64,000 bases of DNA. Source: Sodalis glossinidius str. 'morsitans' (GTDB taxonomy: Bacteria; Pseudomonadota; Gammaproteobacteria; Enterobacterales; Enterobacteriaceae). The DNA is taken from NCBI RefSeq assembly GCF_000010085.1, contig NC_007712.1:4030001-4094000 (forward strand), read 5' to 3'. A program made the translations under genes and the position numbers. Positions 1 through 9,350 of the stretch are shown here, one piece after another. Under the pieces are notes generated by a model that ran no database searches, had not been told where the DNA came from, and saw only the letters and a program-made list of their open reading frames with translations. The stretch's first letter is position 1. Each line of letters opens with the position of its first letter.

Positions 1-2
1 CT

Positions 3-161
3 GTTGGGAGAGGAATTGAAGTCAGAGAGGCTGTGGCTACCGTGGATGTTCAACAAAGATTAAACGCCAGTGTACATATTACTTTGCGTTGGAGTGCAAC
101 AGTCAACGGAATCGGATGCATTGCGTTGAATACGAACAAAAAACTCTATCTTAATCTGTAG
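3..161 (+). CDS. 3' end of an unknown ORF entering from the left
   Basis: An open frame runs from the window edge to a TAG at 159-161 (about 52 codons). The translation has no motif I recognise; it could be a short beta-strand-rich phage protein tail. No gene is visible from 162 to 282. Partial, weakly supported. Confidence 0.3.
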   Translation, partial: VGRGIEVREAVATVDVQQRLNASVHITLRWSATVNGIGCIALNTNKKLYLNL

Positions 162-282
162 ATATTACACGAACAACATCAAGCGAAATATAAAATTAAT
201 TTCTGTCAAGGTATGAAATACTTGGAGTTCATCTACAAGGATGTGTGGTTATTTGGTTTTCGTTTATACAAAGGAGTGGTGT

Positions 283-759
283 ATGAAAGATTGTTTCGAT
301 TTAGCAAATTATTTTCTGGTCCGAAATCAAAACGAGGGCTGCGGGGATGTGATGACCAGCACTAAATTGCAACGACTTGTTTACTATGCGCAGGTCTTTG
401 CCCTATCGCTGCTTGGAAAACCATTATTCAATGAAAAAGTTGAAGCCTCCCCCGATGGTCCTGTTGTGCATGCACTGAAACTAAGATACCGATACTATAA
501 AAATGAGCCGCTACCAGTCCCACCAGTCAAGATAGACATGAGCAAATTTACGCCTGATGAAGCAGCTATACTCGACAAAGTCCATCGTATCTATGGTCAG
601 TATTCAGGCTGGAAGTTACATGAAATGGCTCGCAGTGAACATGAAGATCAAGAGCTACAGCAAAAGAAGGACGCCAGCCAGAGCAACGCCTTCATGCTCA
701 CCGATACCATGACACGCTGGCATAAGTCCGAGCTCAGCCAGTTCGCACAGAGGCACTGA
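283..759 (+). CDS. Panacea-domain (DUF4065, SocA/GepA-like) protein
   Basis: A 158-residue protein. The ATG at 283 is chosen over the upstream in-frame ATG at 241 because AAGGAG lies 7 bases before it. The opening MKDCFDLANYFL, then TKLQRLVYYAQ and a C-terminal WKLHEMARSE motif are the hallmarks of the Panacea/DUF4065 family, small proteins often carried by phages and used as antitoxin or proteolytic-adaptor domains. No toxin partner is recognisable next to it; the neighbour downstream is an Rpn-type nuclease gene. It looks full length. Function in antitoxin or phage-control roles is inferred from the family only. Confidence 0.7.
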   Translation: MKDCFDLANYFLVRNQNEGCGDVMTSTKLQRLVYYAQVFALSLLGKPLFNEKVEASPDGPVVHALKLRYRYYKNEPLPVPPVKIDMSKFTPDEAAILDKVHRIYGQYSGWKLHEMARSEHEDQELQQKKDASQSNAFMLTDTMTRWHKSELSQFAQRH

Positions 760-834
760 CAGCTGCCCCGGCTCGTTGAGGGGCCGGGGATTTCGATGGA
801 ATACCGCAATCTGAACAAGCTATATACTACACCG

Positions 835-1721
835 ATGACAAAATCCTCACTCTCACAACACGACGCCCTGTTCAAAAAATTCCTCGGCGACATTGCTGTA
901 GCTCGTGACTTTCTGGAAGTGCATCTACCACCTCATCTGCGTGAGCGCTGCGATTTCAGCACCCTGGCAATGGAGTCCGGCAGCTTTATCGAAGACGACC
1001 TCAGGGGCCAGTGCTCGGATATGCTCTATTCGATGAAGACCACGACGGGCCATGATGGCTACGTCTACTGTCTGATTGAATACCAGAGCCGACCGGAAAA
1101 GCTGATGGCGTTTCGGTTGCTACGGTATGCGGTCGCCGCGATGCAACGGCATCTTGAACAAGGCAATGACGCTTTGCCGGTGGTGATACCGCTTCTGTTC
1201 TACCACGGCACTACATCGCCCTATCCCTACAGCACCCAATGGCTCAATTGCTTTACTGACCCCGAACTGGCAGAATCAGTCTACAGGCAAGCATTCCCGC
1301 TGGTTGACATCACGGCTATGCCGGATGATGAAATACTGTCCCATCGGCGGGTGGCTCTGCTGGAATTGGTGCAGAAGCACATCCGGACCCGTGATATGTT
1401 AGAAATAGCCGCTGATATCGCCCGTCTGCTCAATTTATGGGCGATACCGAAAGAGCAGTTCCGTAGCCTGATGTACTACATTGTAGGTCGAGGCGAAACC
1501 TCAGACACCAGACAATTTTTGCATACCATAGTACCATAGCAGCACAGACACAGGATTATCGGGAGGATGTGATGACTATTGCAGAACAATCACGCCAAGA
1601 AGGCGAGCATAGCGCCTCGCTGAAAATTGCAAGGCAACTTATCGCCAACGGCGTCGATCGCGCTATCGTCAAAATGTCGACGGGCCTTTCCGATGATGAG
1701 CTGGCTTCCCTTGTTCGATGA
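835..1721 (+). pseudogene. Rpn/YhgA-family recombination-promoting nuclease, frameshifted
   Basis: The start MTKSSLSQHDALFKKFL, the D...EYQS motif and PLLFYHG are typical of the Rpn (PF04754, PD-(D/E)XK) family, which nicks DNA and promotes RecA-independent recombination. The main frame ends at 1539 after ...RQFLHTIVP. The family C-terminus (MTIAEQSRQEGEHS, then a short helix ending LASLVR) continues in another frame to a TGA at 1719-1721, so an indel near 1530-1545 splits the gene. The N-terminal nuclease domain could still be made as a 235-residue product. It is tail-to-tail with the phage tail-fibre-assembly gene, 6 bases apart. Confidence 0.8.
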
Positions 1722-1727
1722 CGGGCA

Positions 1728-2190
1728 TTAATCCCCCACCTTTTCCGCGTTGGGCGGCGTCGGCCAGTTTATCTGGCGCTGTGCTAATATCGACACGGTT
1801 AAGCAGCATGCGGTATTTCTTCCACGTCAGCAATGACGCTTTTTCGGTGTTCGTCGTCATGCCGAGGTCTACCGCATCCTGAAGCGGCCCAATAATGCGT
1901 CCGGCCTCATCCAGCTGGCTCTTTTTCGTGAGCGCTGCGCTTCGCCTTTCATCTTCCAACGTGGGCGGCGGTGTATCGACCCAACACGGGTAGCCGTTGG
2001 CGTCGCCACCACGCAGCTTTCCGGGCGGCGGATTTTGAAATTTCATGAAAATATCTTCTTTCACCTCCACGCCATCATCAGGCCACGAGCCGGCATCGAC
2101 ATAACCTTGTTTGCGGCTGAGCGGATAAAATGCGCCGGTCGTGCCGCTAAATACATATCTTTCATTGTTCATCATCATTACCCGAAACAT
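1728..2190 (-). pseudogene. phage tail fibre assembly protein (Tfa), 3' frameshift
   Basis: Tfa-family chaperone needed to assemble the fibre encoded just upstream. The N-terminus (NNERYVFSGTTGAFYP) and the ...LTWKKYRMLLNRVDISTAPD core fit the caudoviral Tfa family. After APD the frame is lost; the expected ending NWPTPPNAEKVGD is readable in the next frame with its TAA at 1728-1730, so one indel near 1770 destroyed the normal terminus and the actual frame runs on over the Rpn gene. Start: the ATG at 2190 shares bases with the fibre gene's TAA (TAATG), which supports translational coupling. Confidence 0.85.
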
Positions 2191-2822
2191 TAATAGCCTA
2201 TGGCCACATAACGAAAACCTGAACCAGCATTGTTATTTGACCAGACTTTCATGGTGGATTGGGTGTATTCACCAAATCCGTAGGAAAGCGCGCCGTCATG
2301 CACATCACTTCCGATAGCCTAGAAGCATTGATGACGAAATGACGTAGGAAACTGGATGGTGACGCCTGCGCTGGTCGTGCCTCCTTGCCCCCACTGTAAA
2401 ATCAGTCCACCAGGGAATTCCTGAAATCCATTAACGTTGAACCTATTGGGAAAACTACTCATATCGGGTAGCTGGTTTTCACCCGTGCCCACGCTGCGTA
2501 ATGCGGCTTCCATCAGTCCGAGATTTTCTCTGAAGACGAGCTTATCGGGAATATCTGCGCCGTTCTGGTCTTTCGCCAGTGCTTTAGAGAAATCCCCCTT
2601 CGATAACGTGCGAATGGCCTTATAGAGTTGGTCATGCTGATCTTTGTTCAGCTTTATACCACTGCGCTCGATAACGGCACAAACCTCTTCCTGCCACGCA
2701 TCAAATATGGCCTCATCCAAACCTGTTGATGGTGTGCCTGTGGTTGGGTCACCATTGGTAAAGCCGTTTTTTCCCTATCCGAACTTATCTTTTTGTGCTG
2801 TCGGTGTATCAATGCGATGCAT
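2190..2822 (-). pseudogene. phage tail fibre protein, amber plus frameshift
   Basis: The frame starts at ATG 2822 (MHRIDTPTAQKDKFG) inside the end of the preceding tail gene. Codon 16 is TAG, then the same frame continues (GKNGFTNGDPTTGTPSTGLDEA...) through a helical N-domain to GFQEFPGGLILQWGQGG, the C-terminal fibre motif. Near 2320-2340 the frame is lost again; the true ending (AIGSDVHDGALSYGFGEYT... to ...YVAIGY) is readable one frame over, with TAA at 2190-2192. One nonsense and one indel therefore inactivate a fibre of about 210 residues. It determines host adsorption in the intact phage. Confidence 0.85.
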
Positions 2823-3297
2823 CACTTCTTCCTTTTGGGTAAGCAAAAATAACTTTGGTATGCGAAGGATACTGGCGCTCGATAACGCATTCAACGGCGC
2901 TGTCTCCCCATGTCGGATCTGGCGTACTATCAAGATGTTGAAATTGTTCTATTGTTGCTGCTGGATAGCCCAATATTTCCAACTGCTTTTTGAAAAAAGC
3001 CTCATTAATACCGCCCACAGTATTCACCTTGGCATCAAGCACTTGTTGCCTTTCTTCTAGCGTTTGCGCTCTATTAGCGAGGCATTTATCCGGCAGCCCG
3101 CATAATTTTTCGTAGCGGTTAATTAATTCAACCGATTGGGCCGGGTTAATTTCAATCATCAGGCTATCAGCATGTTGATGGGCTTGTGCCAGTGAAGGGG
3201 CTAGCCCTTTAATCAGCGCATCTTCTTCATCCCATGCGGGGCCAGGCGGTAATAACGTTCTCAACAATTGCGTATATTCGTCGCCCAGATTTATCAT
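2809..3297 (-). CDS. phage tail protein, YmfQ/DUF2313 (Mu gp48-like)
   Basis: A 162-residue protein; ATG 3297 is used because AAGGAG lies upstream, although the frame is open further. LGDEYTQLLRTLLPPGPAW is the standard opening of the YmfQ/DUF2313 family, a baseplate-associated protein encoded between gp47-like baseplate protein and the tail fibre in Mu- and SfV-like phages. The order here is the same. It looks complete; its stop overlaps the fibre start. With both neighbours broken it has no working context. Confidence 0.8.
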   Translation of the reverse strand: MINLGDEYTQLLRTLLPPGPAWDEEDALIKGLAPSLAQAHQHADSLMIEINPAQSVELINRYEKLCGLPDKCLANRAQTLEERQQVLDAKVNTVGGINEAFFKKQLEILGYPAATIEQFQHLDSTPDPTWGDSAVECVIERQYPSHTKVIFAYPKGRSDASH

Positions 3298-3302
3298 GAC
3301 GC

Positions 3303-4366
3303 TCACTCCTTGTATTTTACCCACGTGACCTCGCCCAATACCAGCACTTCCGTATTGGCCAATTCAATATCTGCCGTTGGCGCAATAAGACGATGGGCGA
3401 TTTCACCTGCCGCAAGACTGATGGCTTCAGCGAGTCTTGAAAGAAAAAGCTTGCTGCCAGGTTCGCCTTCTCGCTGTAAGAAGGCTTTGATTTCTGCGAT
3501 AACCGCTGCCCGCATTTCTGGCGTATCCGTTGATAAGGCTATCGAAATAGCAACGGTTTTTGCTGTAACGGGGAAAATAGTCAAGCCACTTCCGGCAACA
3601 GGGGCAAGGGGTAATATATGCTCTCTGACTTTGGTTAAGATTTCCTGTGTGAGGGCAGGATGGTCTACATCATCACTCGCCACCATGACCCCAACCGTGC
3701 CGATACCGTTTTTATGTCGATGTGTCCATGCGCGACTTATGCCCAGGACTTCTTTCGCCCAGCGCGAACATAATCACTATCCGCACCGCCTTGTGGCGTA
3801 TCGTACCAGCGCGCCATGATACGTTGTCGCCAGCTGTCCAGGTCTTCAATATCGGTTCCTGTCCTGATGTTATCGGCATAACCGGTCGAAGATAAACCAG
3901 AAATAGGCGTAGCAAGTCGTAGCGCGATGCCGTCCTCACAATTGCCAGCCTGACCGCTGCTTTTTGCAACGACGGGCACGCGAAGTACACCCTTTGCTGA
4001 TGGTGTTGTGGTGTATATTTGACCATCATCACGGTGTATTTCAGAATCAGAAGGTATCGATACTGCATTTTGTACACCCTCCCACCGAACAAATCAACTC
4101 GCTTTGGTTGCCCCTTTTCGTGGACAACGCTTGATATTACCGTGTCGGGTCAACCAATCTTCATCGGCTAAATCCGGCAAGATATTGCGCGCTAAATAAT
4201 CGATATAGCCGTATAGAGTATGAATGGCGGCAGCCTGTACTCTTACGTACACTTCAGCATCGAGACGGCGCAACACGCTATCTTCATTAAATCGCGTGAG
4301 CAAATCACCGCGAATGGTGTCTATCAGTTGTGGCAGTGTCGGGCGCGAGAAACCGCTATTTTGCAT
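3303..4366 (-). pseudogene. baseplate J-like protein (Mu gp47 family), multiple frameshifts
   Basis: Three consecutive pieces in different frames make one baseplate J protein of about 350 residues: N-part 4366-4094 (MQNSGFSRPTLPQLIDTIRG... LADEDWLTRHG), middle about 4060-3760 (SSGQAGNCEDGIALRLATP... DSWRQRIMARWYDTPQGGADSDYV), C-part from about 3760 to 3303 (WAKEVLGISRAWTHRHKNGIGTVGVMV... LGEVTWVKYKE). Breaks lie near 4095-4060 and near 3760. The segment boundaries match the domain order of the family, which forms the baseplate wedge. Flanked by gp46- and gp48-like genes as in Mu. Confidence 0.85.
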
Positions 4367-4413
4367 AAATTACGCTCCACAAATTATTGATATTCATCTT
4401 TTTTGTATAATGA

Positions 4414-4746
4414 TTAAGTAAGGGTAACGGTTGCGGTTAACTTATCGATGCCTGTGCGCACCACGTCGACATCAATCCGAAATGCGATAGCGTCGTCTGT
4501 CATCCATTTCAGTGCTTACGTGATATATTCCTTCGCCTTTTGCGCCGTCTGGTTCGTGAGTGTACTGCGTCTCAGTAGATACAAGCGGGAGCCAATACGG
4601 TCATTTTGCACAGTTGGCCACGTATCTCCCCACCATCCGAACGGCGTATCGGTGTCATCATCCGGCTCAGCACGTCGCCAGGTGAATAGCGAGACAATCA
4701 CGGCACGGCTTAATCGGTCATCATGTTGAATGGGAATGCCTGTCAT
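4414..4746 (-). pseudogene. phage GP46-family baseplate protein, internal TAA
   Basis: Begins MTGIPIQHDDRLSRAVIVSLFTWRR, with the conserved GWWGDTWP of the Mu gp46 family. After KAKEYIT a TAA (4516-4518) interrupts the frame, but the same frame continues ALKWMTDDAIAFRIDVDVV... to a second stop at 4414-4416, giving the expected length of about 110 residues. A single CAA-to-TAA change is the simplest explanation. Its ATG follows the upstream gene's intended TAA by one base. Confidence 0.85.
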
Positions 4747-4747
4747 T

Positions 4748-5328
4748 TTATTTCATACCTTGAGTGGGTGTTCCGGTCATGCCGTCGCTATCGCCCGAGT
4801 GAGCTGGCTGTTGTACTGTTTCCTCATCGTACTTAATGAACCCACTTTATCTTGTACCTCTGCGGCAGATGTGATCGATTTCTCCGCCTTGATTGCACTG
4901 GATGTTTCAATTAATGCGGTATTAAGTACCACCTTGTTTTTAGCATTCAGGATGAACGTCTCCGTCGTCGCCTCTATCAACCGTCCGCGTTTGAGCAAGA
5001 TGCTATCGCCTTCATCGGTATAGATAGCCACCTCGCCTTCTTTCAGCCCCTTAAGCCGATAGCGACGGTCATCGACGTTAATCACAATGCCGTGAGAACG
5101 GTCACCGGAAACGAATAGCGCGACACCTTCTGCGCCAGAATGCGCGGTCGAGGTAAAGCCATAAGGCTCGAGGTATTCCATACCGTCTTTCGTTTCGCCC
5201 GCCATTATGGATATATCAACCTGTTGGCAAGCGGTCGTGTTATTCAGACGTTGTATTACCGCTCGCGACCAGAGGCGCGCAAGGTTTCGCTGCAAACGAG
5301 AAAAAATATTTTGCATTGTTTCACTCAT
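4748..5328 (-). pseudogene. phage baseplate assembly protein V (Mu gp45-like), 3' frameshift
   Basis: MSETMQNIFSRLQRNLARLWSRAVI followed by EYLEPYGFTSTAHSGAEGVALFVSGDRSHGI identifies the gpV/gp45 spike-hub family (OB-fold, then a beta-helical tip). The frame ends at 4777 with a non-family tail. The likely true ending (HSGDSDGMTGTPTQGMK) is readable in another frame, with TAA at 4748-4750 immediately before the gp46 start. An indel near 4800 changes only the last 15 or so residues, so the protein might keep some function; I list it as a pseudogene because the operon junction is disturbed. Confidence 0.7.
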
Positions 5329-5368
5329 TAATAGGTTAAACTGAAGAAAAAAGAATATTTTAAAATTT

Positions 5369-6437
5369 CTATAGATCGCCGATATTGTCTGTCTCTTTTT
5401 CCTTTAACGCTTCAAGCGGCGGAATATACGCGGCCTCGGGTGTAATACGTAATTCGCATAACGTACCACTCTCATCCTGCGTATAAACAACTTCGCTAAT
5501 GACCAGTTCCCTATTGTTAAAACCTAACACGGGGTCAAAGACGATAACTCGCTGGTTAGGTTTCCACAGACTGCCGTCACCTTGCTGCCAACCTTGCACC
5601 GTATAAGTGGTTTCTTCGGTTCTGGCTGCCCGTTGCTGCGCTTCAAATTTACTCCGTGCGCGACAACTGGCCCCTGTGGCATTGCCGGATTGTTGTATAT
5701 GTTGAGGGCGATAGCGCCTGATTTCGCTATCCCTGGCTCTGGCTCGGATTGCGGTTAATGTTGCTTCCCCGAAGTCGTCATCATCACCTGAGCGTTGACC
5801 TGCAACCTGATATTCCGAAAAACGTTCACGGATACTCTGCTCGGTATCACAGCTCAGAATATTTTCACCCCAGACCAGCGCGGTGGTGGCTTTGTCATTA
5901 CCAACCAAACCAATTAACAAATTGCCGTTTTCGTCATCCCAGGCGAGCGCCTGTTGGCTTCCTAGCGCCTTGTTTAATACTTCGTGTACTGTTGTCGCCG
6001 TAATCGGCCTGAAAAGCCTGTAGCGGCGTTTTTGGGGCCTTTTGGCTAATGACCTTAATGCTAAACGGTTTTGCCAGTTCTGACGCGATTTGATGTAAGG
6101 TTTTGCCCGTAAAAAGCGTCGTATTCGCAGCACAGTCGATTAAATCTGCTGTTTTACTACGACCACTGATACCAACCTGGATACTTTTAGCATCATAACG
6201 TATCGGTGTGGCTTCAATCCAGCCGGTTAGGACTTTATCCTGACCGATGAGGACTTCGACAAGTTCACCTTTTTTAATTCTGGGCTGTAACGGTACTCTT
6301 CCTGATTCACCAAGCCATTGGCGGGTGATTTCTACATTGAAATCGCGTGAGAGTCGCTCTATGCCTGCTGAAATCTGTACCCGAGTCCAGCCTCCCCATT
6401 CGCGCTCGTTGACGCGCAATATCACGTGATTACTCAT
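5369..6437 (-). pseudogene. phage tail hub protein gpP/gp44 (late control D-like), frameshifted
   Basis: The 5' part (6437 to about 6000; MSNHVILRVNEREWGGWTRVQISAGIERLSRDFNVEITR) and the 3' part (about 6010 to 5369; TTVHEVLNKALGSQQALAWDDENGNLLIGL... to ...KEKETDNIGDL) are in different frames and together give one protein of about 355 residues, the length of Mu gpP/gp44. An indel near 6000 separates them. It forms the central tail hub that receives the spike. Its ATG overlaps the stop of the DNA-circularisation gene (ATGA). Confidence 0.85.
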
Positions 6438-7711
6438 CTTGCGGGTACTCTCAAAGGTTTAACCGGCATAAAGCCAGGATGATTAACGGCATTCCGGCTG
6501 GTGATATCGGTTTCCCGTGCCGCATTATCATACCACTTAGCGGCCAGAACCAGAGCGGGTAGCACCGCCTCTGGGGTGCGTGTGACGGTTTTTTCAACCT
6601 GTGCCAGTCGTGTTGCAATATCCCGGTTAGCATCGGTTTTCACCTGTTGCAAGGCAAGGAACAGAGTATCATCAAGCGTTAATGCCTGTTCGTGTTCGAT
6701 AGCTTGATTCAGCGTTTCTCGCACGGTGACCAAAGTATCCCACGTTACCGCCGCCAGTCCTTCAAGATGGCTGCCTGCCGCATGAGAAACCGCGTGTAAT
6801 GCAGGATGGGAAATATTGACGTGTACCTGACGTTTCTCAAGTTGATTAACCGGTAACGTAGCGGTACGTGGTAGGGGGAGTTGTGTTAATCGCCACGTAG
6901 CCTCATGGATGGCATTGGTACGCAACAAAGCGGCAATACGATTACGGCGCATACGTTCAGCCTGAATACTGGGTCTGTCGCTTTTCCATACACCCCGTGG
7001 CGCTAAATCATGCCCCAACGTTACACCGGATAGCGTCTTAATTTGCTGTGCTAGTGTTGCGGCATCCTGAATAGTACGCCTGCCAGAACGCCACATCCGC
7101 TGTATCGCTTCCACAACACTTTTACCGGATGAGCCAGATTTCAAGAGTACCGAAATATCACCGTGTAGCAGTCTTGATGCTGTGGTAATGCTGCTATCGA
7201 TAGTGTCAAAAGCTTTGGTAACATGGCTGATCATGGATTTAGCCTGATTCAACACACCATTCTGGCTAAAATCTGCCAATCCTTTTAACCCTAAATCAGC
7301 AAAAACAGCCCCAATTCGATCATTGAGCGTGGAACTGGAAGAAATCAGTGTGTAACTCGTGGCGATACCCACAATAGGGAAAGATAATTCACCGGCTTCG
7401 ACCACACTAAAACTGACGCGGCACATGCGGCCTTCGCGTCCGCTATGGCTGACTCTGACCTCGCCATCAATACAAACCGCAATTTCGTCGTAGTAGGGAT
7501 ATACCAGTGTCCCTGGCCCTGGCGTGTCGATAGCCGCAATAAGCCGATCTCTGGCCTCGAAAAAATCATCACCGACCAAATAAGCGCCAATGTTAAAACG
7601 CCTTGTTGCACGCCCTAAACCTTCCGTATACGGCTTGTCGCGATTGGGGTATTCGTGAACCTGTACGCGCCGTCCGAACGTCCCCTCGTCATCGTCTACC
7701 TGAAACGGCAC
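6434..7711 (-). CDS. DNA circularisation protein (Mu gpN/gp43-like), start codon apparently lost
   Basis: The 425-residue reading from 7711 is open throughout and ends with a 4-base overlap to the next gene. VPFQVDDDEGTFGRRVQVHEYPNRD is the N-domain signature of the DNA-circularisation/gpN family. Family members start about 13 residues earlier with (M)TWKxxLxxASFRG; here that segment is readable upstream (WKNKLHPASFRG) but no ATG, GTG or TTG sits where expected: behind GGAGGTGAG the codons are ATA ACG GTA TGG. So the native start has probably mutated, and internal starts would miss the first residues. Otherwise intact in length. Confidence 0.7.
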   Translation of the reverse strand: MPFQVDDDEGTFGRRVQVHEYPNRDKPYTEGLGRATRRFNIGAYLVGDDFFEARDRLIAAIDTPGPGTLVYPYYDEIAVCIDGEVRVSHSGREGRMCRVSFSVVEAGELSFPIVGIATSYTLISSSSTLNDRIGAVFADLGLKGLADFSQNGVLNQAKSMISHVTKAFDTIDSSITTASRLLHGDISVLLKSGSSGKSVVEAIQRMWRSGRRTIQDAATLAQQIKTLSGVTLGHDLAPRGVWKSDRPSIQAERMRRNRIAALLRTNAIHEATWRLTQLPLPRTATLPVNQLEKRQVHVNISHPALHAVSHAAGSHLEGLAAVTWDTLVTVRETLNQAIEHEQALTLDDTLFLALQQVKTDANRDIATRLAQVEKTVTRTPEAVLPALVLAAKWYDNAARETDITSRNAVNHPGFMPVKPLRVPAR

Positions 7712-7817
7712 GCCGCGAAAGGATGCCGGATGGAGTTTATTTTTCCATACCGTTATCTCACCTCCCTTAATCTAAAAAATGTAGGAAACATTTAAGTGTT
7801 AATCAATGAAGATAGTA

Positions 7818-8072
7818 TTACCACGGCTTGTTTTTCAGCTCAACAGTACGAAGTTTTTCCATCACATAATTAAAATAATTATCGGTATCTGCTTTATTAT
7901 TAAATTTTAATCGATAAAATCCGCTCCCTGGCGCAGAAAATAAAATGTCACAAGTAAGATTAGGATTGAGTTTATCGGAAAAAGTCCTGTTAACATAGGG
8001 GATTTTTGATAAGTTAACTATCACATCTTGGTTTTCACTATCTTCACGATATTTTACTCTTACAAATTTCAT
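7818..8072 (-). CDS. small unknown protein, paralogue of the next gene
   Basis: A protein of 84 residues from ATG 8072 (AAGGA 9 bases upstream; the ATG at 8081 is too close to it). Its C-terminal block DNYFNYVMEKLRTVELK matches the block DDYFDYIVSKLEIIDLS of the gene before it, so the pair arose by duplication. The composition is clearly AT-richer than the neighbouring tail genes, suggesting a moron-like insertion between tape measure and DNA-circularisation genes. No family recognised. Confidence 0.6.
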   Translation of the reverse strand: MKFVRVKYREDSENQDVIVNLSKIPYVNRTFSDKLNPNLTCDILFSAPGSGFYRLKFNNKADTDNYFNYVMEKLRTVELKNKPW

Positions 8073-8077
8073 GATTA

Positions 8078-8329
8078 TCATTCCTTATTATTTTCTTTTG
8101 GTGATAAATCAATGATCTCTAACTTACTGACTATATAATCAAAATAATCATCACGCTCCCTGATGGTTTTAAAAGATTTTCTTTCTGATAAAATTAATAT
8201 TTGAGGGATGCCTAAAATGACCTTTTTACTTATTTCTACTATAGCCTCAAAATTAATCCCTATCGTTTTCGTTGATTCGTAGGCGTTGCCATTGTCGTAA
8301 TTATCAACTTCTATTGTTAAAAAACTCAT
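8078..8329 (-). CDS. small unknown protein, paralogue of the downstream gene
   Basis: A protein of 83 residues, MSFLTIEVDNYDNGNAYESTKTIGINF..., with AGGAG before the ATG. It shares a C-terminal YFxYxxxKLxxxxL block with the following gene and lies directly upstream of it (stop at 8078, next start 8072). Both are AT-rich and intact among broken tail genes. Function unknown. Confidence 0.6.
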   Translation of the reverse strand: MSFLTIEVDNYDNGNAYESTKTIGINFEAIVEISKKVILGIPQILILSERKSFKTIRERDDYFDYIVSKLEIIDLSPKENNKE

Positions 8330-8351
8330 GTTACTTCTCCTTTATTTTTAC

Positions 8352-9350
8352 TTACTGCCTGGAAAATCGGTTATAGCCGACATCGTAACTTAGCCAGGGT
8401 AGTGCATTGCCAACGGGGGAGACACGCATACCTAGTGGGGTATTTTCAAAGATCAGCCTGACTTCACCGTCTCGGGGGTCAGTTTTGCCTAGTGAATCTA
8501 GGGCATTTTTGGGGGCTTCCGTAAATTGCCAGTTACCCTTGTCATCTTTAACCAGGTGACTATTGCCATGAGTGAACGGCCAAACTCGCCCCAATCCCGC
8601 GCTGTTCGGAGGTTTTGAAACCATTCATTGCCGCCAGCATTAAGACCCTTGTCGACAAGCGGTTCGACTCCCAGTGATATCCCCTCAATCAGCCCGGCTT
8701 TTCCCAGTACGCCCTTGATGCCAGAGGGACTGTTTTTAGCCAATGTTTTCATCTCACGGGTGACATTCCGAATCGATTTCACCATATCGACAGCCCATTT
8801 TGTCGTAACAAAAACCAGAATACCTGCGAGCACGGTTTCCCAACCGCCAATTGCCTGAATAACGCCATCAATATTATGCCAGACGGATTTTACTATCGGC
8901 CCAATCGTATCCCAGTTATCGACGATAAGCCCACCGCCTATCACCATCAGCGTTATCAGCTTCCCTAACGTTGACATTTTCATCACGCTATTAAAAATCC
9001 TGAAAGCGCGAGTGACCACACCAACGGCGGTTGCGGTTCCCAGCAGATAAAGGCCCATCTTGGCAACGGATTTGATGACTTCTTTATGCGTTTTTGCCCA
9101 TTCTCTAAACTTCTCGATAAACGGCATGAATCTTTTGATTGTTCTGTTTATCGTTGGAAGAAATATTTCACCCATACTGACGCTGGCGGCGTACATCTGA
9201 TTTTTGAACAGTTGTATCGCATTTGCCGTCGTCGCGGCGCGGGCGGCATATTCCTTATCCAGATAGCTATTATCGGCAACCCCGTAACTGTTTTTCTTGT
9301 AGGTTGTGACGTCACGTTGAATACGCAATGCGCCACCTTCTACTAATGCG
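8352..9350 (-). pseudogene. tail tape measure protein remnant, N-terminus deleted
   Basis: Only the C-terminal third or so of a tape measure protein remains. KNQMYAASVSMGEIFLPTINRTIKRFMPFIEKFREWAKTH and a hydrophobic stretch (MGLYLLGTATAVGVVTRAF) are typical. The left part of the reading frame is fused to a tail sheath fragment near 9350. At the 3' end the frame shifts near 8590; the continuing family ending (NSHLVKDDKGNWQF... to ...GYNRFSRQ) is in the other frame and stops at 8352. Tail tube, tube chaperone and tape-measure N-terminus are missing. Confidence 0.75.
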
